In this document: positions 1 through 7,800 of the stretch, one piece after another
Position numbering within the stretch: the first letter of the stretch is position 1
How the letters are laid out: each line of letters opens with the position of its first letter
Assembly (NCBI GenBank): GCA_038064935.1
Contig: JBBTRZ010000036.1
Span: 1-34,779, forward strand
Source of the DNA: JAGVGK01 sp038064935
GTDB taxonomy: Bacteria; Patescibacteriota; Minisyncoccia; Phycocordibacterales; JACOZG01
DNA length: 34,779 nt
Direction: 5' to 3'
The notes under the pieces: model-generated
Seen by the model: the letters and a program-made list of their open reading frames with translations, nothing else
What the model was told of the DNA's origin: nothing
Database searches by the model: none
Translations under genes and position numbers: made by a program

Positions 1-59
1 GTACTCATGTTTTTCCGCCCCCGCCTGACTGTCAACTGTACACTAGGCCAGTGCATTTT

Positions 60-88
60 TTGTCAAACTTTGTTCGGCGTGCTAGGAT
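60..88 (+). promoter_or_regulatory. uvrA promoter, leaderless type
   Basis: TTGTCA at 60-65 and an extended -10 TGC-TAGGAT ending at 88 are separated by exactly 17 nt. The -10 ends 9 nt before the ATG at 98, so the transcript would start at or next to the start codon. No Shine-Dalgarno sequence is present. Confidence 0.6.
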
Positions 89-97
89 TTGAAGCCA

Positions 98-2707
98 ATG
101 ACCAAGCACGATGAAGGGAAAATTGTTATTAAGGGAGCGCGAACGCATAATCTGAAAAATATCAATCTCGAGCTTCCCCGCGGGAAGCTCGTTGTTTTCA
201 CCGGACTCTCGGGTTCCGGTAAATCATCGCTGGCTTTCGACACGATTTTTGCCGAAGGCCAACGGCGCTATGTGGAATCGCTCTCGGCCTACGCGCGGCA
301 ATTCTTGCTTCAGATGCAGAAGCCCGATGTGGATGAAATCACTGGCCTCTCGCCTGCGATCTCGATTGACCAGAAGACGCGCTCCGGCAATCCGCGTTCG
401 ACCGTTGCAACCATTACCGAGATTTACGATTATCTGCGGGTGCTCTATGCCCGAGTGGGTAAACCGCATTGTCTGACTTGCGGTCGCTTAATCGAGAAGC
501 TCTCGCCGACCGAGATCGTGACTCTGATCGGTAATAAAATCGCGACCGCGAGGCGAAGTGAGAATAAGAGTAACTCGGTCCTAATTCTGGCCCCCCTCAT
601 TCGTGGTCGGAAGGGTGAACATTATCAACTGTTATACGATTTGCTCGACAAAGGGTATCGAGAGGTGATGGTAAACGGCGCGCGAAAATTATTGCGCGAG
701 CGGATTATTCTCGAGAAAAATAAAAAGCACGAGATTAGCGCCATCGTGGATGAACTTTCGCTCAAAACTGAAATTAAAAGTCGTCTGGCCCGCCTAGACT
801 CCCGTCTCGACTCGATCGATCCGAGGCAGACGGCGAGGCTGGCCGAAGCGGTGGAGAAGGCGCTCGAGCTTGCCGATGGTCTGGTCGGGGTGAAAATTGG
901 TGAGGACTCTTTCATTATGTCGGCGCGATTTGCTTGTCCTCATGATGGATTTTCTTATCCCGAAATTGAGCCGCGGCTCTTCTCTTTCAATTCACCCTAC
1001 GGCGCTTGCCCGGCCTGTCGAGGGTTGGGAACCAAACATCTTTTTGGCGATGATCTATGTCCGGTTTGCGCCGGCGCGCGCCTTCGCGGCGAGGCGCTTG
1101 GGGTAACGATAGCCGATCTTAATCTGGCACAATTGGTCGGGCTTTCAATTGCGGAAGCGCAAAAATTTATTAACCAAGCCAAGTTAAGCGATCGAGATCG
1201 GGAAGTCGCTAAAGTTATTTTAAAAGAAATCGAACACCGCTTGCAATTTTTGCTCGATGTCGGGCTTGATTACTTGACTCTCGACCGGCGCGCCCACACC
1301 CTCTCGGGTGGCGAATCCCAGCGGATTCGCTTGGCCTCGCAACTCGGCTCGCGCCTCGTCGGCGCGCTCTATGTCCTCGACGAACCGACAATTGGTCTTC
1401 ACCCCCGCGATAATGACCGGCTGATTAAAACGCTCAAGGAGATTCGCGATCTCGGCAACACCATCATCGTCGTGGAGCATGATGAAGACACAATTTTCAG
1501 CTCGGATTATCTGGTTGACATCGGCCCCGGCGCCGGCGTGCACGGTGGGTCTATCGTGGCCGCGGGTGAGACCGAGAAATTCTTGACGGCTAAAAACAAC
1601 CACTTCGGTTCCTTAACTATTGATTATCTGCGCGGTGATAAAGTTATTGCGATACCCGCAATTCGTCGGACGGCCGATCAAGGGGCGATCAAGATTCGCG
1701 GGGGAAAAATTTTCAATATCACCGACATTAATGCGACCGTGCCGCTCGGTCGGCTTGTCGCCGTGACCGGGGTCTCGGGGTCTGGCAAATCGTCATTTGT
1801 CTACGAGATTCTCCACAAGAATTTGCAGGGCCGTTTCGACCGGCGTTATCGAACTAATGAAATTTATAATTGCCGCGAGTTCGCCGGTACGGAATATGTG
1901 AGTCGCACGATCTTGATTGATCAATCGCCGATCGGTCGGACACCGCGGTCGAACCCGGCGACTTACACCGGTGCTTTCACCTGGATCCGCGATCTTTTTG
2001 CCGCAACGGAAGAGGCGCGGGTGCGCGGTTGGCAGGCCAATCGTTTCTCCTTCAATGTCCCCACCTCGTCGGCGGGCGGGCGTGGTGGACGGTGTGAGGC
2101 CTGTCAGGGGAATGGCACGATCGCGGTCGAGATGCATTTCTTGCCGACCGTCTATGTCGAATGTGATGTCTGCCGCGGCCGGCGGTTCGACAAAGAGACG
2201 CTCGAGGTTGTATACAAGAAAAAGAATATTTATCAGGTGCTTCAGATGACCGTGGAGGAGGCGCTGAAATTTTTCACCGACATCCCGGCTATCGCCGATC
2301 GCTTGAAGACTTTAAGCGAAGTCGGCTTGGGTTACCTCGAGCTTGGCCAGTCAGCGACGACGCTCTCGGGCGGTGAGGCCCAACGGGTGAAAATTTCCTC
2401 CGAACTCTATCGGCCGATGAGTCAAAGAACAATTTATCTTCTTGATGAGCCGACCGTTGGTCTACACTATGAAGATGTTCGCCACTTAATCGCGATTCTT
2501 CAGAAGTTGGTTGATCGGGGTAATACCGTGGTTGTAATTGAGCATAATATGGAAGTAATAAAAAACGCTGATTGGGTCATTGACCTCGGGCCGGAAGGCG
2601 GTACCCGGGGCGGGCAAGTCGTAGCCCAAGGCACGCCGGAGCAAGTCGCCAGTGTCGCCGTATCCCACACCGGGGAGTACCTCAAACGCGTTTTGAAAAG
2701 AAAATAA
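98..2707 (+). CDS. uvrA: UvrABC excinuclease subunit A (UvrA)
   Basis: DNA-damage sensor ATPase of nucleotide excision repair, loading UvrB at lesions in the cytosol. Seen: N-terminal Walker A (GLSGSGKSS) followed by the EGQRRYVESLSAYARQFL motif, a CxxC pair, the UvrB-binding segment (LAPLIRGRKGEH), two ABC signatures (LSGGESQRI, LSGGEAQRV), second Walker A (GVSGSGKSS), IDQSPIGRTPRSNPATYTG, and the second zinc module (CEACQG...CDVC). Length is 869 residues against about 940 in E. coli. More than 100 residues usually found between the GACPxCxGLG and CPxC motifs are reduced to about ten (DNA 1003-1075). Two palindromic insertions add residues elsewhere (782-833, 2061-2088). I prefer ATG at 98 over the in-frame TTG at 89 because the -10 box ends at 88. 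uvrC follows at 3385; no uvrB is in the window. Confidence 0.96.
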   Translation: MTKHDEGKIVIKGARTHNLKNINLELPRGKLVVFTGLSGSGKSSLAFDTIFAEGQRRYVESLSAYARQFLLQMQKPDVDEITGLSPAISIDQKTRSGNPRSTVATITEIYDYLRVLYARVGKPHCLTCGRLIEKLSPTEIVTLIGNKIATARRSENKSNSVLILAPLIRGRKGEHYQLLYDLLDKGYREVMVNGARKLLRERIILEKNKKHEISAIVDELSLKTEIKSRLARLDSRLDSIDPRQTARLAEAVEKALELADGLVGVKIGEDSFIMSARFACPHDGFSYPEIEPRLFSFNSPYGACPACRGLGTKHLFGDDLCPVCAGARLRGEALGVTIADLNLAQLVGLSIAEAQKFINQAKLSDRDREVAKVILKEIEHRLQFLLDVGLDYLTLDRRAHTLSGGESQRIRLASQLGSRLVGALYVLDEPTIGLHPRDNDRLIKTLKEIRDLGNTIIVVEHDEDTIFSSDYLVDIGPGAGVHGGSIVAAGETEKFLTAKNNHFGSLTIDYLRGDKVIAIPAIRRTADQGAIKIRGGKIFNITDINATVPLGRLVAVTGVSGSGKSSFVYEILHKNLQGRFDRRYRTNEIYNCREFAGTEYVSRTILIDQSPIGRTPRSNPATYTGAFTWIRDLFAATEEARVRGWQANRFSFNVPTSSAGGRGGRCEACQGNGTIAVEMHFLPTVYVECDVCRGRRFDKETLEVVYKKKNIYQVLQMTVEEALKFFTDIPAIADRLKTLSEVGLGYLELGQSATTLSGGEAQRVKISSELYRPMSQRTIYLLDEPTVGLHYEDVRHLIAILQKLVDRGNTVVVIEHNMEVIKNADWVIDLGPEGGTRGGQVVAQGTPEQVASVAVSHTGEYLKRVLKRK
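782..833. repeat. intragenic palindromic insertion in uvrA (copy 1)
   Basis: A segment encoding roughly RLARLDSRLDSIDPRQTA is extra relative to the usual UvrA sequence just before RLAEAVE. It holds short inverted arms (CGTCTG 782-787 / CAGACG 827-832; CCGTCT 802-807 / AGACGG 828-833). A 13-nt stretch, CCCGCCTAGACTC, is the exact reverse complement of a stretch in the pilB element at 33408-33420. Arms are short, so the boundaries are uncertain. Confidence 0.5.
2061..2088. repeat. intragenic palindromic insertion in uvrA (copy 2)
   Basis: Arms CCACC (2061-2065) and GGTGG (2084-2088) enclose a GC-rich core beginning TCGTCGGCGGG. It encodes PTSSAGG between FSFNV and RGGRCEAC, where UvrA normally runs FNVKGGRCEAC, so about seven residues are added in frame. 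The core TCGTCGGCGG recurs in two uvrC elements, once encoding the same SSA tripeptide in the same frame. Confidence 0.65.
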
Positions 2708-2737
2708 AAAAGACCCGCGCGCGAGGTGGCACGGGTC
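2701..2737 (-). terminator. intrinsic terminator of the minus-strand lipoprotein gene
   Basis: GACCCG (2712-2717) pairs with CGGGTC (2732-2737). Read on the minus strand the stem is followed by TCTTTTTTATTTT, a good U-tract. It lies between convergent uvrA and the gene at 2770-3288 and may also stop uvrA transcripts weakly. Confidence 0.7.
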
Positions 2738-2769
2738 GGTGTTTGAAAAGGGTTCCCCTTTTTTATTTC

Positions 2770-3288
2770 TCACCGAATCGGGAAGTGTCGTGGAAGAATT
2801 TCCGTCTCGTCCGACGGCAATCCGCCACTTGTGGTGAACTTGAAATTCACCTCGATCATCTTTTGATTGTACACTTTGGCGAGATCGGAGTATTTTTTCT
2901 TCAAAGTATTTTTACGCTCCGTACTGTCGCTTAAATTGGGTTTTTCGGGCGGTGTTTTTCCGAGCGTTTTATCCATTTCTTGGATTGCTTCGAAGAGTTT
3001 TTCTACTTGCTTCACTGCTTTTTCCATAGCATCGATCATTTCACTTTGATTCTGAAGAAGCGTGGCGGCTGCTTTGAGTAGACGGTATGTTTCTGAATCA
3101 TTGTCTGATCGAAAGATGAGTTGATAGAAATCCTCCTCAATCTCCGAGCGCGTAATCTTTTCGTGTTCCGTGGCTACTTCCCCCTTGATCACCGGTGGTT
3201 CTGATCTTGGCTCGTGGTATTCTCTGACTTTACAACCGCCACCAATGACCGCAGTGATCAACGCCAAAATCAAGGTTCGTGCTAGCAT
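2770..3288 (-). CDS. putative lipoprotein, function unknown
   Basis: A 172-residue protein with an N-terminal hydrophobic segment ending in a lipobox-like VIGGGC, suggesting a lipid-modified cysteine at about residue 19. The remainder is charged and helical with coiled-coil character (roughly residues 50-140), rich in Glu and Lys. I recognise no family. The ATG at 3288 is preceded by AAAGGAAAG, a clear ribosome-binding site, and the gene ends in its own intrinsic terminator, unlike the repair genes around it. It sits alone between convergent uvrA and divergent uvrC, which suggests an independently acquired or independently regulated accessory gene. Confidence 0.75.
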   Translation of the reverse strand: MLARTLILALITAVIGGGCKVREYHEPRSEPPVIKGEVATEHEKITRSEIEEDFYQLIFRSDNDSETYRLLKAAATLLQNQSEMIDAMEKAVKQVEKLFEAIQEMDKTLGKTPPEKPNLSDSTERKNTLKKKYSDLAKVYNQKMIEVNFKFTTSGGLPSDETEILPRHFPIR

Positions 3289-3384
3289 GAGACTTTCCTT
3301 TCAAGATTCAAGTTCTTCGCACCAATCATCCAACATTTGAATGATTTTCCTTTTTAATTACTAGCATATTCATGTATCGTGTCA

Positions 3385-4722
3385 ATGGTAAAGAGAATAT
3401 TTTTAGCTCGAATTAATAAACTACCCGACGCGCCCGGGGTATATTTCTTCACGCGAGGGCGGGAGATTTTGTATATTGGCAAGGCGACTTCACTTCGCGA
3501 CCGCGTCCGGAGTTACTTCCGACCGGAAGTGGCCGCGAGCCGCGGCGGGCGGATTACCCAAATGCTCGCCCTTGCGACCGGCCTTCGCCACCAACGCGCG
3601 AACTCGGTGCTTGAAGCATTGCTTCTCGAATCGGCTTTGATTAAGAAACATCAGCCGAAATATAATGCGCGAGAGAAGGATGATAAAAGTTATTGGTATG
3701 TGGTGGTTACGAAAGAAGTTTGGCCGCGAGTACTTATGGTTCGTGGCAGTAAGTTATGGCCAACGCTCCAAGAAAGGGAAAATTTTGATCGCTTTACCCA
3801 TCTGTTGATGGGCTCCCCGCCCGAACGACCGTTCGGTCGGGCGGGCGACGCGACTCAAAATTTCCCCCTTCTTTCCGCTTTTGGTCCATTTCCTAATTCA
3901 AATGAACTGCGCGAGGCCTTGCGTTTGATCCGGAAAATTTTTCCTTACCGAGATACTTGTACACCACTCTCGGGGAAGCGTTGCTTCAACGCGCAAATTG
4001 GTTTATGTCCGGGCGTATGTTTGCCAGCTTCGTCGGCGGATGCTGGAGAAATTACCGCGGCCAATTATCGTCGCCGAATTGGTCACTTGAAATTGCTTCT
4101 CGCCGGCCGAGTCCGGTCGCTTATCGCTACGCTTACTCACGAGATGAACGCGGCCGCCCGCCAGCATGATTTTGAAAAGAGCGCCGAACGCCGCGACCAA
4201 ATTCAGGCGCTCACCCATATTCAAGATGTTGGACTTATTAAAAATTCGCCAATACCCTCAATGTCAAGTCCGCCTCGTCGGCGGATTGACATGAGACTTG
4301 AGGCTTATGACATCGCCCACCTCGGCGGGAGCGCGGCGGTTGGTGTGGTGGTAGCGGTTGAAGCGGGGGAGTTAAAAAAGAGTGATTATCGGAAATTTAA
4401 GGTGGGTCACGGCGGTGATGATTTGGCCAATTTGCGCGAAGTCCTCGAGCGACGATTTACTCACGACGAATGGCCGCCCCCGGATTTAATTGTCATTGAT
4501 GGGGGATCGAATCAACTCTCACTCGCTAAAACTGTTTTGGTAAAAATGAAAGTTACGGCGCCAGTCGTGGCGGTGGTTAAAGACACCCGCCACCGCCCGC
4601 GCGACATTTTGGGCGACGATAAATTATCAGCTGATACCCGCCGTCTAATTCTTCTCGCCAATCACGAAGCCCACCGTTTCGCCATCACCTGCCACCGCCA
4701 ATCATTTCGCAAGCATCGTTGA
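3385..4722 (+). CDS. uvrC: UvrABC excinuclease subunit C (UvrC), lacking HhH domain
   Basis: Dual-incision nuclease of nucleotide excision repair. Seen in order: GIY-YIG domain (PGVYFF...LYIGKA...R.RSYF, then LIKKHQPKYN), Cys-rich segment (C.....CFNAQIGLCPGVC), UVR motif (HDFEKSAERRDQIQAL), and the RNase H-like 3'-domain with AYDIAH, GDDLANL, VIDGGSNQL and EAHRFAITCHR, so the expected Asp and His residues of the second active site are present. It stops at HRQSFRKHR, where other UvrC proteins continue into the (HhH)2 DNA-binding domain; 445 residues against about 600. Three small palindromic insertions interrupt it (3816-3845, 4024-4046, 4261-4292). ATG at 3385 is chosen by family match; GTG at 3379 is an alternative. 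No Shine-Dalgarno is visible. Confidence 0.95.
   Translation: MVKRIFLARINKLPDAPGVYFFTRGREILYIGKATSLRDRVRSYFRPEVAASRGGRITQMLALATGLRHQRANSVLEALLLESALIKKHQPKYNAREKDDKSYWYVVVTKEVWPRVLMVRGSKLWPTLQERENFDRFTHLLMGSPPERPFGRAGDATQNFPLLSAFGPFPNSNELREALRLIRKIFPYRDTCTPLSGKRCFNAQIGLCPGVCLPASSADAGEITAANYRRRIGHLKLLLAGRVRSLIATLTHEMNAAARQHDFEKSAERRDQIQALTHIQDVGLIKNSPIPSMSSPPRRRIDMRLEAYDIAHLGGSAAVGVVVAVEAGELKKSDYRKFKVGHGGDDLANLREVLERRFTHDEWPPPDLIVIDGGSNQLSLAKTVLVKMKVTAPVVAVVKDTRHRPRDILGDDKLSADTRRLILLANHEAHRFAITCHRQSFRKHR
3816..3845. repeat. intragenic palindrome in uvrC (copy 1)
   Basis: CCCGCCCGA (3816-3824) pairs perfectly with TCGGGCGGG (3837-3845) around a 12-nt loop. It encodes PPERPFGRAG within a segment between the VRGSKLWPTLQE and FGPFPNSNELREAL regions that is longer than usual in UvrC. 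Reading frame is kept. Confidence 0.6.
4024..4046. repeat. intragenic palindromic insertion in uvrC (copy 2)
   Basis: CCAGC (4024-4028) and GCTGG (4042-4046) flank the core TTCGTCGGCGGAT. It encodes PASSADAG between GLCPGVC and the ITAANYRR helix, where UvrC usually has a shorter linker. The SSA tripeptide and TCGTCGGCGG core match the uvrA copy at 2061-2088. Confidence 0.65.
4261..4292. repeat. intragenic palindromic insertion in uvrC (copy 3)
   Basis: Left arm ATGTCAA-g-TCCGCC (4261-4274) and right arm GGCGGATTGACAT (4280-4292) pair over 13 bp with one bulged G and a TCGTC loop. It contains the TCGTCGGCGG core. It encodes MSSPPRRRIDM just before the RLEAYDIAH motif that opens the RNase H-like domain. 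Confidence 0.7.
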
Positions 4723-4734
4723 TTGGAGTATAAT
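4706..4734 (+). promoter_or_regulatory. promoter inside the uvrC 3' end, for the histidine kinase
   Basis: A perfect TATAAT at 4729-4734 follows TTCGCA (4706-4711) by 17 nt. It ends 8 nt before the ATG at 4743, so the kinase mRNA would be leaderless or nearly so. Confidence 0.6.
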
Positions 4735-4742
4735 ATTGAGGA

Positions 4743-5843
4743 ATGGAAATTCCTCGGCCTAGTCATTTGGTAGAGTTGGGACAACGGACAATTAACCCCT
4801 TGATTTTCTGGGGCGTGATTACGATTTTCTTATCAGTGGTGCTTGGGTTCATGGTGCGAGAGGCCGGTGTCGCGGACGGCATCCATGTTCTCTTCTTGGT
4901 GCCAGTCGCGGCTTATCTCATAATCATGGGTTTCTTCATCGGCTATGTGGCCAAATTAAATCGGGAACGCAGCCGTTTGCTCGCCGCCCAGATTCACGAA
5001 GAGTCCGCTAAGGTTGGAGAATTCAAAAAATTAAATCAAGAACTCGAAGCTTACGCCAAGCAACTCTTCGATAAAGATTTCGAGCTGACTCTCGCCAATA
5101 AGCGCTTGCAGAACCTCGAGCAGGCCAAGTCGAAGTTCGTCGCCGTCACAACGCATCAACTGCGGACGCCGCTCTCGGCCATCAAGTGGACATTTCACAT
5201 GCTCCTGCAAGGCAGTCTAGGGCCCACGACCGCCGATCAGCACACTTTCATCGAGAAGGGTTACGAGAGCACCCAGCGGATGATCGCCATCATCAACGAC
5301 CTGCTCAATGTTGATTACATGGATGTGGATCGAGCCGATTACAATTTCCTCCCGGTGGATTTGCCGGCGCTGATTGACAGCGTGATGTTTGAATTCACCA
5401 ATCAGGCCGAGAGCCAGGCCGTCGCCCTGAAGTCTTTCAAACCACCGTCAACTTTGCCGCGCGTTATCGCCGATCCGATTAAGTTGAGTATGGTGCTCGA
5501 GAATTTACTTGACAATGCGATGAAATACACACCCAAAGGGGGACAAGTGACAGTCTCGGTGGGCGATGCTAGAATGAATAGCGCCGAGAGCAGTCTCGAG
5601 GTAACGGTGTCGGACACGGGGATCGGCATTCCGTCCCACGAGCGAGACAAGATTTTCCATCGCTTCTTCCGTGGTTCAAATGCGATTAAGACTCAAACGG
5701 ACGGCACCGGTCTTGGCCTTTTTATCTCCCGTGATATTATTGAGAAGCATGGCGGGGCAATTTGGTTTGAGAGCGAGGCGGGTCGTGGCACACAATTTCA
5801 TTTCACTATCCCGATCAATCGGAATAATTTATCAAAAAAATAA
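4743..5843 (+). CDS. membrane-bound sensor histidine kinase
   Basis: Two-component sensor kinase of 366 residues. Two transmembrane helices (about 20-38 and 48-70) with almost no periplasmic loop are followed by a coiled coil (about 75-130), the HisKA H-box HQLRTPLSAIKW with phospho-acceptor His138, and a HATPase_c domain showing the N box (NLLDNAMKYTPKGG), G1 (SDTGIGIP), F (FHRFF) and G2 (GTGLGLFI) motifs. With no sizeable extracellular sensor domain it probably senses the membrane or an intracellular cue. The receiver protein 21 nt downstream is its likely partner. Transcription probably starts at the TATAAT just upstream. Confidence 0.93.
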   Translation: MEIPRPSHLVELGQRTINPLIFWGVITIFLSVVLGFMVREAGVADGIHVLFLVPVAAYLIIMGFFIGYVAKLNRERSRLLAAQIHEESAKVGEFKKLNQELEAYAKQLFDKDFELTLANKRLQNLEQAKSKFVAVTTHQLRTPLSAIKWTFHMLLQGSLGPTTADQHTFIEKGYESTQRMIAIINDLLNVDYMDVDRADYNFLPVDLPALIDSVMFEFTNQAESQAVALKSFKPPSTLPRVIADPIKLSMVLENLLDNAMKYTPKGGQVTVSVGDARMNSAESSLEVTVSDTGIGIPSHERDKIFHRFFRGSNAIKTQTDGTGLGLFISRDIIEKHGGAIWFESEAGRGTQFHFTIPINRNNLSKK

Positions 5844-5864
5844 TTAATTTCAGTCATTTATATC

Positions 5865-6260
5865 ATGGATAAAAACAATGTTAGCGGCGGGCAGACGATC
5901 TTGATTGTCGAGGATGATGAATTTCTGCGCTCGCTCACGGCCAAGCGTCTGGAGAAAGAGAATTATCATATCGAAGTGGCGGTGGACGGCGAGAATGCGA
6001 TCTCGATGATTGACACGGTCCGTCCGGCCTTGATTCTCCTTGATCTACTTTTACCCGGGAAGGACGGTTTCGAAGTGCTGAAGAAAATTCGTGAGACGGA
6101 GGCGACGAAGGCAATCCCGGTGATTATCTTCTCCAATCTCGGGCAGAAAGAAGATATTGAGAAGGCGAAAGCGCTCGGCGTGGACAACTTTTTAATCAAG
6201 GCGAATTTCACTCTCGATGATGTGGTCGGCAAGATTAAAAAATTGTTGGTGGATAAGTGA
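5865..6260 (+). CDS. stand-alone response regulator receiver protein
   Basis: A 131-residue single receiver domain without an output domain. Seen: acidic pair in VEDDE, phospho-acceptor Asp60 in LLDLLLPGKDGF, a Ser (IIFSNLG) at the switch Ser/Thr position, and the conserved Lys in FLIKA. It follows the histidine kinase by 21 nt and most likely takes its phosphate. With no DNA-binding domain it must act by protein contact or as a phosphorelay intermediate. A second similar receiver lies before pilB at 32462-32911. Confidence 0.93.
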   Translation: MDKNNVSGGQTILIVEDDEFLRSLTAKRLEKENYHIEVAVDGENAISMIDTVRPALILLDLLLPGKDGFEVLKKIRETEATKAIPVIIFSNLGQKEDIEKAKALGVDNFLIKANFTLDDVVGKIKKLLVDK

Positions 6261-6274
6261 GCGGGGTTTAGTCT

Positions 6275-7210
6275 ATGGTTAAAGCTCGGGTCGGTGTCCT
6301 GCGTGGTGGCGCGAGTCACGATTATCGAGCGTCGCTCGCGATGGGGGCGGCGGTGCTTAAACATCTGCCCGCTACCTATCAGGGCAATGATATCTTGATT
6401 GACCGGTCGGGCGTGTGGCATTGGAAGGGTGTGCCGGCTTCCCCGAGCTTGGTCGCTAGGCAAGTGGATGTCTTTTGGAATGTTCTCTCCGCCGCGGCGG
6501 GCGATACAAGCCCAGTGTCGGGGATACTTAACCAATTGGGTTTGCCGTATACTGGTTCGGAAATGGCCGTGGCGGCCTTGGGTGGAAATCGGATTCTCGC
6601 GAAAGAAGTTTTTCGCCGGGCCGGGTTTCGCGTGCCGAGCGAGATAGTTTTTAAAGTGGTGGCCGACCAATCTTTCAAAGTCGCGGCGGCCGCGCGGGAG
6701 GTGTTTGATAGGATTTCGCCGCCGTGGGTGGTTAAACCCGCAAGCGGTGGTTCGGTGACGAGTTTTGCGTTGGCTAAAACTTTCGCCCAGTTGGTGGCGG
6801 CGCTCGAGGTAGCTAAAAAACTTTCCCGTTCAATTCTCGTCGAACCCTATCTCCGTGGTTGCCAAGCCGTGTGTGGGGTGGTAGATACTTTTCGCGGGCA
6901 GACGACTTACGCTCTGCCGCCGGTTGAACTTGGGTCGGATAACCAAACCGGAATTTGCCCGGCCAATTTCGGAGCGGAGGAGAAACGAGAGATTGAAACA
7001 TTGGCGATCGCGGCGCATCGGGCGCTCAGCCTGCGCCACTACTCATGTTCAATCTTTGTTTTAACCGCGCAAGGAATTTATCTCTTGGAGACAAATAGCT
7101 CGCCCTCACTCACCCACGATTCTCATCTTCCCCGCGCTCTCGCCGCGGTGGGTTGCCCTTATCCGCATTTCTTGGATCATGTGTTGAGTTTGGCGTTAAA
7201 TAAAAATTAA
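6275..7210 (+). CDS. divergent D-Ala-D-Ala ligase-like ATP-grasp protein
   Basis: A 311-residue ATP-grasp enzyme related to D-alanine-D-alanine ligase (peptidoglycan precursor synthesis). Seen: GVLRGGASHDY at the N-terminus, LPYTGSEMAVAALGGNR, the ATP-binding Lys in WVVKPASGGSV, VEPYLRG, ICPANFG, and YLLETNSSPSLT with the Glu and Asn of the metal site. It departs from true Ddl: the usual YSRVDF segment reads YSCSIF, so the Arg and metal-binding Asp are lost, and the GSS loop is altered. It may use another substrate or have become inactive. It lies 14 nt behind the response regulator gene, probably in the same operon, and immediately before tRNA-Ala. Confidence 0.8.
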   Translation: MVKARVGVLRGGASHDYRASLAMGAAVLKHLPATYQGNDILIDRSGVWHWKGVPASPSLVARQVDVFWNVLSAAAGDTSPVSGILNQLGLPYTGSEMAVAALGGNRILAKEVFRRAGFRVPSEIVFKVVADQSFKVAAAAREVFDRISPPWVVKPASGGSVTSFALAKTFAQLVAALEVAKKLSRSILVEPYLRGCQAVCGVVDTFRGQTTYALPPVELGSDNQTGICPANFGAEEKREIETLAIAAHRALSLRHYSCSIFVLTAQGIYLLETNSSPSLTHDSHLPRALAAVGCPYPHFLDHVLSLALNKN

Positions 7211-7211
7211 G

Positions 7212-7284
7212 GGGCCGTTAGCTCATTTGGTAGAGCACCACATTTGCAATGTGGGGGTGACCGGTTCGAATCCGGTACGGTCCA
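7212..7284 (+). tRNA. tRNA-Ala (UGC)
   Basis: A 73-nt cloverleaf: acceptor GGGCCGT/ACGGTCC, D arm GCTC...GAGC, anticodon arm CCACA-TTTGCAA-TGTGG with anticodon TGC, 5-nt variable loop, T arm ACCGG-TTCGAAT-CCGGT, discriminator A. The third acceptor pair is G-U, the alanine identity element. CCA is not encoded. Confidence 0.97.
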
Positions 7285-7317
7285 TTGGCGAGGCGGTTTT
7301 TTTCTTTTCTCCAATTC

Positions 7318-7359
7318 AAAAAAGCCCTCGTTTTCTTCGGAATGAAGAAAACGAGGGCC
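7318..7359 (-). terminator. strong intrinsic terminator of the 8571-7388 operon
   Basis: A perfect 15-bp stem (7325-7339 with 7345-7359) around a 5-nt loop is followed on the minus strand by TTTTTTT (7324-7318). It lies 28 nt past the stop of the gene at 7388-7783. Confidence 0.9.
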
Positions 7360-7387
7360 AGTTTGCTTGCGCTTAACTTCCTCCTTT

Positions 7388-7783
7388 CTATCCGGCCGGG
7401 GATAAATAATTTGTCCGACACTTAGATTTAAGCATCGTCGTTATCGCCCATTCCATTGAAAGGGCAGAACAGACAATCGCTCCAGCCATCACCGAAGCTC
7501 GGTCGCAATGATGTCCAAAACCGGTTAGCCAACTCATAAACAAATAAACCGTTGGAATCATTATGCCCGCCCAACCCGCCATGAATAGTTGGTACCACCA
7601 GGCCGTAGCGATAGAGCTTACTGAAAGAGGGGCAATGGCGATCAAGAGTATCGCGGGAACGATGATCGTATGAATCAGCTTGGAATAGGCAATTCCTGCT
7701 TGGAAGCAGACCAGCATCAATCCCCAAGCCAGCAAAACGATGATCAATAACCAGCGATAGCGGAGAGGTTTTTCAGGTTCCAT
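7388..7783 (-). CDS. small polytopic membrane protein, function unknown
   Basis: A 131-residue protein with four likely transmembrane helices: LLIIVLLAWGLMLVCFQAG, then TIIVPAILLIAIAPLSV, a segment around WWYQLFMAGWAGIMIPTVYLFM, and AGAIVCSALSMEWAI. Two His and several Cys sit near the third and fourth helices. I recognise no family. I chose ATG at 7783 because AGGAG lies 9 nt upstream; the longer reading uses a TTG at 7813 that overlaps the upstream gene. It is co-transcribed with the gene at 7801-8571 and ends at a strong intrinsic terminator. Confidence 0.75.
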   Translation of the reverse strand: MEPEKPLRYRWLLIIVLLAWGLMLVCFQAGIAYSKLIHTIIVPAILLIAIAPLSVSSIATAWWYQLFMAGWAGIMIPTVYLFMSWLTGFGHHCDRASVMAGAIVCSALSMEWAITTMLKSKCRTNYLSPAG

Positions 7784-7800
7784 TTTCGTTTTCTCCTGTA

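Noticed and set aside
1..59. TTGACA on the minus strand near the left edge
   Set aside because: No convincing -10 at proper spacing, and the gene it might serve lies outside the window.
89..97. TTG start for uvrA nine nt upstream of the chosen ATG
   Set aside because: It directly follows the -10 box ending at 88, so it would lie upstream of or at the transcript start.
2486..2773. Open frames antisense to uvrA and similar frames throughout
   Set aside because: They are shadows of GC-rich codon bias, without ribosome sites or recognisable protein features.
4569..4597. Inverted repeat GGCGGTGG / CCACCGCC in uvrC
   Set aside because: It encodes the normal VAVVKDxxHRPRDIL segment with no extra residues, so it is a codon-choice coincidence and not an inserted element.
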